From contig NZ_FPJG01000006.1 of NCBI RefSeq assembly GCF_900119165.1, positions 930,001 through 994,000 on the forward strand: a DNA stretch of 64,000 nt, read 5' to 3'. The DNA comes from Amycolatopsis australiensis (GTDB taxonomy: Bacteria; Actinomycetota; Actinomycetes; Mycobacteriales; Pseudonocardiaceae). Of the stretch, positions 55,374 through 61,506 are shown piece by piece. The position numbers and the translations under genes were made by a program. The stretch's first letter is position 1. Each line of letters begins with the position of its first letter. Under the pieces are notes generated by a model. That model was not told the DNA's origin. It was given only the letters and a program-made list of their open reading frames with translations, and did not search any database.

Positions 55374-55910
55374 ATGTCCCGGGCGACAGCCCAGGCCGCC
55401 GAGACCGCCGACAAACTCGTCTCCGAGGGTGTCAAGCAGGGCCGGCGCGCGCAGAAGCAGCTCGCGAAGAAGACCGAGCTCACCCGCAAGGAGCTCAAGA
55501 AGAGCTCGAAGGCCGCCCGCGAGGAGGCCCTCGCCCGGCTTTCCGAGCTGCGCAAGCCGGGTCGCAAGGCGAAGAAGGCCGCCATCAAGGCCGCGAAGGC
55601 GGCCGGGCAGTCGAAGCGCCGCGGCAAGAAGGACTTCAAGGCGGCGAAGAAGGACTTCTACGCCGCTGTCGTCGAGGCGAAGGCCGCCGCGAAGGGCACG
55701 CGCAGCCGTCGCAAGTGGCCGTGGCTGCTGGGCCTGCTCGTGGTCGGCGCCGGCGCCGCCTACGTGCTCCGTTCGAAGCAGGAGCCGCCGGTCGCGCCCG
55801 CGCCGCCGAAGGCGACCCCGCCCGCGCCGAAGCCGGCCGAAGCGGCGAAGCCTGCCCCGCAGGCCAACGGCAAGGCGCCGTCCCCGGCTCCCGCCGAGAA
55901 GAAGAACTGA
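55374..55910 (+). CDS. cwsA: Cell wall synthesis protein CwsA
   Basis: The protein is about 178 residues. The first 110 are a highly charged, Lys/Ala/Glu-rich helix (SRATAQAAETADKLVSEGVKQG...RKELKKSSKAAREEAL). One transmembrane helix (WPWLLGLLVVGAGAAYVL) and a Pro/Ala/Lys tail follow. In mycobacteria CwsA interacts with CrgA and Wag31 in polar growth. The ATG at 55374 is preferred, with GAGGTGA upstream; a GTG at 55365 would add three residues. Low complexity makes homology by eye less certain, but position and topology agree. Confidence 0.82.
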   Translation: MSRATAQAAETADKLVSEGVKQGRRAQKQLAKKTELTRKELKKSSKAAREEALARLSELRKPGRKAKKAAIKAAKAAGQSKRRGKKDFKAAKKDFYAAVVEAKAAAKGTRSRRKWPWLLGLLVVGAGAAYVLRSKQEPPVAPAPPKATPPAPKPAEAAKPAPQANGKAPSPAPAEKKN

Positions 55911-55919
55911 CCGCGGCGC

Positions 55920-55957
55920 GAAGAGGCCCCTCGGGCGTGCACCCGAGGGGCCTCTTC
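55920..55957. terminator. Bidirectional terminator after cwsA
   Basis: A 16-base perfect stem, GAAGAGGCCCCTCGGG (55920-55935) with its complement (55942-55957), has a six-base loop. It lies between convergent genes and probably stops both. Confidence 0.85.
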
Positions 55958-55976
55958 AGTCGTGCCGGCGTGCTGA

Positions 55977-56429
55977 TCAGGCGTTGGCGGCGTGCTTGTC
56001 GATCAGCTGGCCGAGGCGGGGCAGCGCCTCCTCGACGTTCTTCTTGCCGTTCGGACGCAGCTTCGAGTACACCTTCTTGATGCTGTCGCGGCTGCTGCGC
56101 TCCGCGCGCGCGTCGGTGACGCTCAGCAGCGCGTCGGCGGCCTCGTCCGAGCGGCTGCTCAGGTAGGCGCCGAAGTCGTTGCCGCCCTTGGCGCGGTAGT
56201 CGCCGTAGAACGGCTCGAGCGCGTTGGCGAAGTCGTCCAGCAGCGTGTCGACCGCGGCGGGGATGATGCCCGGCTTGATCTTCTTGACGGCGGCGAAGCC
56301 GGTCTTCACGACGGCACCCGAAACGCCGCCCTTGTCGGAGACCTCCGCGTCCACGAGGCTCTCGAAGTCGGAAACGACAGCCGGGCGACGGCTGGAGTCG
56401 AGCAGGATTTCCTTGAGGGTGTCAGCCAC
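55977..56429 (-). CDS. DUF6918-like conserved protein
   Basis: The 150-residue protein opens ADTLKEILLDSSRRPAVVSDFESLVDAEVSDKGGVSGAVVKTGFAAVKKIKPGIIPAAVDTLL (residues 2-64). FGAYLSSRSDEAADALLSVTDARAERSSR and VEEALPRLGQLIDKHA follow, as in the DUF6918 family. It is all-helical, soluble, and of unknown function. The GTG at 56429 has AAGGAC upstream; earlier in-frame starts lack a ribosome site. Confidence 0.78.
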   Translation of the reverse strand: MADTLKEILLDSSRRPAVVSDFESLVDAEVSDKGGVSGAVVKTGFAAVKKIKPGIIPAAVDTLLDDFANALEPFYGDYRAKGGNDFGAYLSSRSDEAADALLSVTDARAERSSRDSIKKVYSKLRPNGKKNVEEALPRLGQLIDKHAANA

Positions 56430-56576
56430 GAATCTTGTCCTTTGTCGTTGCAGATTTGGTGCCCGGCCCCGGGGTGGGGATCCCCCGATGGCTGCGGTGC
56501 GCGAGTCCACGAAGCCTGCGCGTGACGCACAGGGTAATACAAGATCAACATCACTCACCCGTGTGGAGCCCACTAC

Positions 56577-57110
56577 CTAGAGCTTCAGGGCAGCGATAGC
56601 CTTCTTCACCACTGTGCGTGCCTTCACGCTCTGCTTCTGGTTGGTGGTCGCGATGACCGCGGTTCCCCCTTTCGAGACGGCATAAACGGCCCCGTCGCCG
56701 GTCGACTGGTAGCCGCCCTTCCAGCCCGCCGGGTCGCTCGCGGGGTTGGACGTGTCGACCGGCGCCGCCTTGTTGACCAGGGCCGTTGCCGTCTTCGGGT
56801 CCCCGACGTACACCCGGACGGTCAGCTGGACCTTCCCGTCCGGGCGGTAGAAGAAGCAGGCCGGGTGCGGCTTGTCGGCCGAGACGCGCACCTTCGAGAC
56901 GTGCTGGCCGTTCGAGTCGGCCACGAACTCGCTGTCGAGGTACGGGCAGTCCTCGGTGGCGCCCGGCTGCGGGTCCGGCGGCAGGGCCGTGCCCGCGGCC
57001 GTCGCGGTCGACGTCGACGGCGGGCTGGGGGTCGCGGTCCCGGGCACGGTCGAGGGGCCACAGCCGGCCAGCAGGGCCACGGCGGGCGCGAGAAGTACGA
57101 GTCGTCGCAT
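56577..57110 (-). CDS. DUF2020-like lipoprotein
   Basis: The 177-residue protein has a lipoprotein signal ending LLAGC (about Cys17), a Ser/Thr/Pro linker, and a globular domain: CPYLDSEFVADSNGQHVSKVRVSADKPHPACFFYRPDGKVQLTVRVYVG (residues 56-104), then DPAGWKGGYQSTGDGAVYAV. The two cysteines probably form a disulfide outside the membrane. This fits DUF2020, a secreted actinobacterial domain of unknown role. The ATG at 57110 is used. Confidence 0.72.
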   Translation of the reverse strand: MRRLVLLAPAVALLAGCGPSTVPGTATPSPPSTSTATAAGTALPPDPQPGATEDCPYLDSEFVADSNGQHVSKVRVSADKPHPACFFYRPDGKVQLTVRVYVGDPKTATALVNKAAPVDTSNPASDPAGWKGGYQSTGDGAVYAVSKGGTAVIATTNQKQSVKARTVVKKAIAALKL

Positions 57111-57192
57111 AGCGCGCACAGTCAACCATGAAGCATGTGTGAAAACCGCTGGCTGAACTCGCCGTGCCGCGCGGGCGTGCGACCATGACGTC

Positions 57193-57819
57193 GTGCTTAC
57201 CCCCGAGCAGTACCTCGGCGTGGTGGCCGAGCGCATCCAGCGTTCCGGCGGCCGGCTGAACACCGTGCAGATCGGGCCCGCGGCCTGCCCGGTCGGGCTG
57301 TTCACCGAGTCGGTGATGATGTCGACGATGAACTACTGCGTCATCGCCGCGGCCGTCCCCGAGGTCACAGCGGCGGCGCTGTACGACTTCACCGCCCGCG
57401 CCACCCAGCACGCGCGCGCCAACCTGGTCGGCACCATGGGCTTGACGGCGGCGTCGGTCGTCATCGCCGGGCTCGTCGGCCGGCGCGTGTACCCGGACGC
57501 CGCGCAGGCCGCGTCGGCGAAGACGAGCAACCAGTTCGGCGGCGAGACGCGGATGGTCGCGGTCGACCTCTCGGCGGGCCAGACGTACGCGTTCACCGGC
57601 GGGAAATTCTGGGGCGCCGCGATGCACGGGGCGATCCGGGCCAAGCTGACGTTCTGCTTCCCGCACCCCGCGGAGGTTTACCAGCAGGCACAGTGGCAGC
57701 AGCCGCCGATGGCCGCGCCGCCGGTGCCGCCACCGCCGTACGCCGGCCCGGCCGGTCCGCAGCCGCCGATCTACCCACCGCCGGGACACCCGCCGCAGCA
57801 GGGGCCGTACGGTTGCTGA
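57193..57819 (+). CDS. Uncharacterised protein with Pro-rich tail (208 residues)
   Basis: I do not recognise the family. The protein opens LTPEQYLGVVAERIQRSGGRLNTVQIGP. A central Gly/Ala segment (LTAASVVIAGLVGRRVYP) may be a single membrane helix. A basic FWGAAMHGAIRAKLTFCFPHP follows, and the tail is Pro/Gln-rich (QWQQPPMAAPPVPPPPY). The start is a GTG at 57193. One base separates it from the FMN-oxidase gene, so the two are co-translated. The Pro-rich tail hints at protein binding. Confidence 0.65.
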   Translation: MLTPEQYLGVVAERIQRSGGRLNTVQIGPAACPVGLFTESVMMSTMNYCVIAAAVPEVTAAALYDFTARATQHARANLVGTMGLTAASVVIAGLVGRRVYPDAAQAASAKTSNQFGGETRMVAVDLSAGQTYAFTGGKFWGAAMHGAIRAKLTFCFPHPAEVYQQAQWQQPPMAAPPVPPPPYAGPAGPQPPIYPPPGHPPQQGPYGC

Positions 57820-57820
57820 C

Positions 57821-58459
57821 ATGGTCGCGTTGCGCGGATGGCCCTCGTTTCCCGAAGAACTGCCCGTGTTCACGCCCGGAACGGCGCCGGCGGAGCCGCA
57901 GGCATTGTTCGTGGAGTGGCTGACCGAAGCCGGCGAGCACGTGCTGGCCCCACACGCGGTCACGCTGTCCACTGTGGACGCCGATGGCGCGCCCGACGCG
58001 CGCGTGGTGATCCTCAAGGACGTCGGCCCGGCCGGCTGGGCGGTCGCCACCAGCTCGGAAAGCCCGAAGGGGCTGCAGCTGCGGAAGGACCCGCGTGCCG
58101 CGTTGACGTTCTTCTGGCCGGGACGCGGCCGTCAGGTCCGGTTGCGTGGCCCGGTGTCCCCCGCGTCGGCCGAGGTGTCGGCCGAGGACTTCCTGGCTCG
58201 TCCGCCTGCTTCGCGCGTCGAGGCGTTCATCGGCCACCAGTCGCAAGTGCTGCACGACCCGGCGGACCTCGCCGCGGCGGCCGCGGAAGCGGAGCGCTGG
58301 GTGGCGGAAAACCCTGACGTGGCACCGGAAACGTGGACGCGCTACCTCGTCGACCCGGACGTCGTCGAGTTCTGGCAGGCCAGTCACGACCGCCGGCACG
58401 TCCGGCTGCGGTACCGCAAGTCCGATGCCGGGTGGATTCGCGAACGCCTTTGGCCCTGA
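57821..58459 (+). CDS. Pyridoxamine 5'-phosphate oxidase family flavoprotein (PdxH-like)
   Basis: The 212-residue protein has PdxH core blocks: LSTVDADGAPDARVVILKDV, RAALTFFWPGRGRQVRLRGPV, and a C-terminal RRHVRLRYRKSDAGWIRERLWP that matches the R-x-H-x-R substrate tail. It binds FMN and may oxidise pyridoxine/pyridoxamine phosphate to PLP. It is close in length to canonical PdxH (about 215). It starts one base after the preceding stop. Confidence 0.83.
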   Translation: MVALRGWPSFPEELPVFTPGTAPAEPQALFVEWLTEAGEHVLAPHAVTLSTVDADGAPDARVVILKDVGPAGWAVATSSESPKGLQLRKDPRAALTFFWPGRGRQVRLRGPVSPASAEVSAEDFLARPPASRVEAFIGHQSQVLHDPADLAAAAAEAERWVAENPDVAPETWTRYLVDPDVVEFWQASHDRRHVRLRYRKSDAGWIRERLWP

Positions 58460-58502
58460 TCGGGGGTATGCCGGGCGCGGGCGGCTGTGCGCATGATGGA
58501 TC

Positions 58503-59894
58503 ATGCGCTCGAAACTGCTGACCGCCGGGCTGGTCCTGGCGCTGACTGCCGCACTCGGGGGTGTGGCCGCGGCCGACGCGCGTCCTGGGGGACGACCGAA
58601 GCTGGCGGATCCGCACCCGTGCCCGGGACAACCGGGTTTCACGTGCTCGACGCTGACCGTGCCGCTGGACCACACCGGCCGCGTGCCGGGCACGCTGGAC
58701 CTGCCGGTCGCGACGGCGGACAACGTGACGGCGCCGAAGGGCGTGCTGCTGTTCCTCACCGGCGGCCCCGGCCAGGGCGGCGTCGGGACCATCACGCGGA
58801 TCGCGACGAAACGGCTGCCGGAAGTCGCGAAGGACTACCGGTTCGTCATGCTCGACCAGCGCGGCACCGGCGCGGGCGCACTGCGGTGCCCGGGCCTGCA
58901 GGCGCAGATGGGCAGTTCGGACATCGCGACGCCGGCGCGCGACGCGGTCACCGAGTGCGCGCGCATCCTGGGCCGGACGGCGCCGTTGTATTCGACGGAC
59001 CAGAGCGTCGCGGATTTCGACGACCTCCGCCAGGCGCTGGGCGTGCCGAAGATGGTGGTCGACGGCGTCTCGTACGGCTCGTTCACGGCGGCGCGGTACG
59101 CGATCGCGCACCCGGACCGCGTCCGCAAGGTGGTCCTCGACTCGGTGCTGCCGCACCACGCGACCTCGTCCGCATCGCTGTACCTGACGGGTTTGACGGC
59201 GGAGTCCCGCGTACTGAGGGCGGCTTGCGCAGCGCCCCCGGCGTGCGGCTACGACCCCGCGGAAGACCTCGCCTGGGTGGTCCGCCACCGCAGCGCGGCC
59301 GAGGGCGTAAAGATTTTCGACGCGATCGTCGCGTACGAATTCGCGGACCCGACGTACCGGGCACCGGCAGCCGGAGACGTGCTCGGCGCACTCCACGAGG
59401 CCCGCGGCGGCGCACCGGCCCGGTTCGACCAGCTGGTGGCGGATTACACGACGGAAGACGTCGCGCCGGAGAGCTTCAGCGCGGGCCTGCACGCGGCGAC
59501 GTTGTGCGCGGACCAGCGCTTCCCATGGGGCAGCTCGGAAACCCCGATGTCGCTGCGGCAGCCGTTGCTGTCGCTGGCCGCGCGGACGCTGCCGCCGTCG
59601 GCGACTTGGCCGTACACAACGGAGGTCGCGACGCAGCAGGGCTTCATCCAGAGCTGCCTGCCGTGGCCGGTGGAACGCGTGGGCTCGAACCCGGCGTCGC
59701 GCCTGCCGGACGTCCCGGTACTGCTGCTGAACGGCGACCGCGACTTGTCGACACCGCTGGAATGGGCGCGGCAGGAAGCGGCCCAGGCGCCGAAGGGAAA
59801 GCTGGTGATCGTGCCGGGCGAGTCCCATTCGATCCAGAACCGCGAGCGCGGCCACGCGGGCCGGGACGCGGTGATCGGCTTCCTGGCCGAGTGA
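58503..59894 (+). CDS. Secreted alpha/beta hydrolase, tripeptidyl aminopeptidase-like (S33)
   Basis: The 463-residue protein has a Sec signal (cleavage near VAAADA, about residue 26). VLLFLTGGPGQGG is the oxyanion region and MLDQRGTG is the S33 signature. The triad is Ser in GVSYGSF, Asp in LNGDRDLSTPLEWA and His in GESHSI. The C-terminal TAP-like domain is present. Two cysteines near the N-terminus (HPCPGQPGFTCSTL) suggest a disulfide. It trims peptides outside the cell. The 3' end is followed directly by tRNA-Ala on the other strand. Confidence 0.87.
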   Translation: MRSKLLTAGLVLALTAALGGVAAADARPGGRPKLADPHPCPGQPGFTCSTLTVPLDHTGRVPGTLDLPVATADNVTAPKGVLLFLTGGPGQGGVGTITRIATKRLPEVAKDYRFVMLDQRGTGAGALRCPGLQAQMGSSDIATPARDAVTECARILGRTAPLYSTDQSVADFDDLRQALGVPKMVVDGVSYGSFTAARYAIAHPDRVRKVVLDSVLPHHATSSASLYLTGLTAESRVLRAACAAPPACGYDPAEDLAWVVRHRSAAEGVKIFDAIVAYEFADPTYRAPAAGDVLGALHEARGGAPARFDQLVADYTTEDVAPESFSAGLHAATLCADQRFPWGSSETPMSLRQPLLSLAARTLPPSATWPYTTEVATQQGFIQSCLPWPVERVGSNPASRLPDVPVLLLNGDRDLSTPLEWARQEAAQAPKGKLVIVPGESHSIQNRERGHAGRDAVIGFLAE

Positions 59895-59909
59895 GGACCG
59901 GGAGTTCTG

Positions 59910-59982
59910 TGGAGCTGAGGGGAATCGAACCCCTGACCCCCGCCTTGCAAAGGCGGTGCTCTACCAATTGAGCTACAGCCCC
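59910..59982 (-). tRNA. tRNA-Ala (anticodon TGC)
   Basis: The 73-base minus-strand tRNA has acceptor GGGGCTG/CAGCTCC with discriminator A, a D arm, anticodon loop TTTGCAA giving TGC, and T arm AGGGG-TTCGATT-CCCCT. CCA is not encoded. With tRNA-Ile it follows gyrA, as in mycobacteria. Confidence 0.96.
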
Positions 59983-60010
59983 GGGTGCGGGCGTGTGCCC
60001 GCGATGAAGA

Positions 60011-60178
60011 TCAGTTGTGGGACGCGCCCGCCGGCTTGGCCGGGGTCGTGCCGTTGGTGGAGGGGACCGGCGCGGTCGCCTCGCGCCAGAGGTCGGCTTC
60101 GGCCTTCGCCGCCTTGTTGCGCTTGACCACGAACAGGACGCCGCCCGCGATGACCGCGAGTGCCAGCAGCTTCTTCAC
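60011..60178 (-). CDS. DLW-39 family small protein (55 residues)
   Basis: The protein begins MKKLLALAVIAGGVLFVVKR, a single membrane helix or weak signal, and contains the conserved EADLWREA around the Asp-Leu-Trp for which the family is named. The tail is Pro/Thr/Ala-rich and ends ASHN. The GTG at 60178 has AAGGGGG nearby. Members of this family lie between gyrA-linked tRNA genes in many actinobacteria. Function is unknown. Confidence 0.85.
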   Translation of the reverse strand: MKKLLALAVIAGGVLFVVKRNKAAKAEADLWREATAPVPSTNGTTPAKPAGASHN

Positions 60179-60252
60179 CGAAGCCCCCTTCTCAGCTTGC
60201 TTCCCTTACCCCGTGATGTTACTGCACAGGCCCCGGGCACCGTCGGGCGGTT

Positions 60253-60268
60253 GGTTCCACGTGGAACC
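60253..60268. promoter_or_regulatory. parS-like palindrome near gyrA
   Basis: GGTTCCACGTGGAACC is a perfect 16-base palindrome. It differs from the actinobacterial parS core GTTTCACGTGAAAC only by a symmetric pair of changes (T to C and A to G). It lies in non-coding DNA a few kilobases from the expected origin, where ParB sites cluster. Confidence 0.6.
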
Positions 60269-60458
60269 GCGAGCCCGCCGGTAACGCAGTTCACACGCAG
60301 CGGGAAATACCGGACCGGGTGGTCCTGTTGTACCCACTGGTCGGTGCGCCCACCGTGTCCCCCGGGCCTCAACCACTTGCCTTCGCGGAGTTCCGTCCGG
60401 CTGGAGCCGCGATGCGCCTTTCGCCGAGAGGCGACCGTGGCGCGCACCGACCGCGAAC

Positions 60459-60495
60459 TCAGCCCTGCCGGCTCTTCTCTTCCCGGCAGGGCTGA
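60459..60495. repeat. Inverted repeat with 13-base arms
   Basis: TCAGCCCTGCCGG (60459-60471) and its exact complement (60483-60495) flank an 11-base pyrimidine loop. No U-run follows on either strand. It may be a terminator or a structured leader element. Confidence 0.5.
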
Positions 60496-60597
60496 CCTGT
60501 ATCCAGGAGCCAGATTCCGGGTCCGCGGAAATCAAGACGGCGCGACTCTCGTCGGCACGCAACCACGCTGGGTCGGGGACCAGCCGCACCGTGGGGG

Positions 60598-60618
60598 TCT
60601 GGGGGCTCGGCCCCCAGA
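60598..60618. terminator. G/C hairpin next to the tRNA-Ile terminator
   Basis: TCTGGGGGC and GCCCCCAGA form a perfect nine-base stem with loop TCG. It is separated from the next hairpin by GACAAAAAAAC. Confidence 0.6.
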
Positions 60619-60621
60619 GAC

Positions 60622-60669
60622 AAAAAAACACCCGGTCAAGTGCAGGGTTTTCACTGCACATGACCGGGT
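60622..60669 (-). terminator. Rho-independent terminator of tRNA-Ile
   Basis: On the minus strand a 16-base stem (60654-60669 with 60630-60645, one mismatch) with an eight-base loop is followed by a run of seven T (60628-60622). It begins nine bases after the 3' end of tRNA-Ile, a textbook intrinsic terminator. Confidence 0.88.
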
Positions 60670-60677
60670 CAACCGGG

Positions 60678-60751
60678 TGGGCCTACCAGGACTTGAACCT
60701 GGGACCTCTTCGTTATCAGCGAAGCGCTCTAACCGCCTGAGCTATAGGCCC
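60678..60751 (-). tRNA. tRNA-Ile (anticodon GAT)
   Basis: The 74-base minus-strand tRNA has acceptor GGGCCTA/TAGGCCC with discriminator A. The anticodon arm CTTCG-CTGATAA-CGAAG gives GAT, and the T arm is CCAGG-TTCAAGT-CCTGG. CCA is not encoded. It lies just downstream of the gyrA-DUF3566 operon. Confidence 0.96.
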
Positions 60752-60800
60752 TTGAACGAGGAGAACTGTACAGGACCCCCGGAGGGGCCCTGCAACCGGG

Positions 60801-61457
60801 TTACTCTCGCTCCGACAGCGTGACCTCCAAGCCTCCCGCGAGGTCGGCCGACACGTTGTAGATGAACGCGCTGACCGTGGCCAACGCCGACACCAGGACG
60901 ATGTTGATCGCGCCGAGGATGGCCGCGATGCCGAACACCCGGCCCGCGCTGATCAGGGGTTCCGAGGACGCGTTCGCGCCCTCGCCGCCGACCAGGGACG
61001 AGTACGTGCCGTTCAGCTTGTCCCAGACGCCCATGCCGTCCAGCACCGTGTACAGCACTCCGACCGCCACCAGCCAGACGAAGAACATCGCCACGCCCAG
61101 TACCAGCGACAGCTTCAGCACCGACCACGGGTCGAACCGCTTCACCTGCAGCGACGCCCGGCGCGGGCCGCGGCCCGGGCGGCGCAGCGCGCTCGGGCGG
61201 GCCCGCTGGGTGGCGGCCGGTGGGACGGCCGTCTCGCCTCCCGGGGGCGTGTCCCCGGCGCCGCCGAAGAGGCGGGGGGCCGCGCTTCCCGTCACCACCG
61301 GGCGCTGCTCCGGGTTTTCGCCGGATGGTGGCTGGGCGTCCTCCGTGGCCAGTTTGACCGTCGCTTCGGAGTCGCCTTCCTTGTCGACCCGCTGCCAGGG
61401 CGGGCTCGCCGGCGTCCCGTTCGAACCCGCTGCCTCGGGATTCTCGGATGGTGTCAC
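60801..61457 (-). CDS. DUF3566 membrane protein (Rv0007-like)
   Basis: The 218-residue protein has a disordered Pro/Glu-rich N-terminal half. The DUF3566 domain follows: RASLQVKRFDPWSVLKLSLVLGVAMFFVWLVAVGVLYTVLDGMGVWDKL (about residues 99-147) and a second helix in VFGIAAILGAINIVLVSALATVSAFIYNVSADL. It is encoded 49 bases after gyrA on the same strand, the arrangement in mycobacteria. Its function is unknown. The GTG at 61457 is used. Confidence 0.9.
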   Translation of the reverse strand: MTPSENPEAAGSNGTPASPPWQRVDKEGDSEATVKLATEDAQPPSGENPEQRPVVTGSAAPRLFGGAGDTPPGGETAVPPAATQRARPSALRRPGRGPRRASLQVKRFDPWSVLKLSLVLGVAMFFVWLVAVGVLYTVLDGMGVWDKLNGTYSSLVGGEGANASSEPLISAGRVFGIAAILGAINIVLVSALATVSAFIYNVSADLAGGLEVTLSERE

Positions 61458-61506
61458 GAAGAGTCAGTCCTTACCCGTGCCGTGGGGCCGCCGTCGGAGA
61501 GCAAAC

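Larger units (their letters stand above)
60179..60677. other. Non-coding stretch between DLW-39 and tRNA-Ile
   Basis: This 499-base region holds a parS-like palindrome, an inverted repeat at 60459-60495, a hairpin at 60598-60618 and the tRNA-Ile terminator. Open frames here are compositional shadows; I see no credible gene. Confidence 0.6.

Noticed and set aside
60179..60677. A 151-codon minus-strand frame in the tRNA intergenic region
   Set aside because: It crosses the tRNA terminator and hairpins and has random composition.
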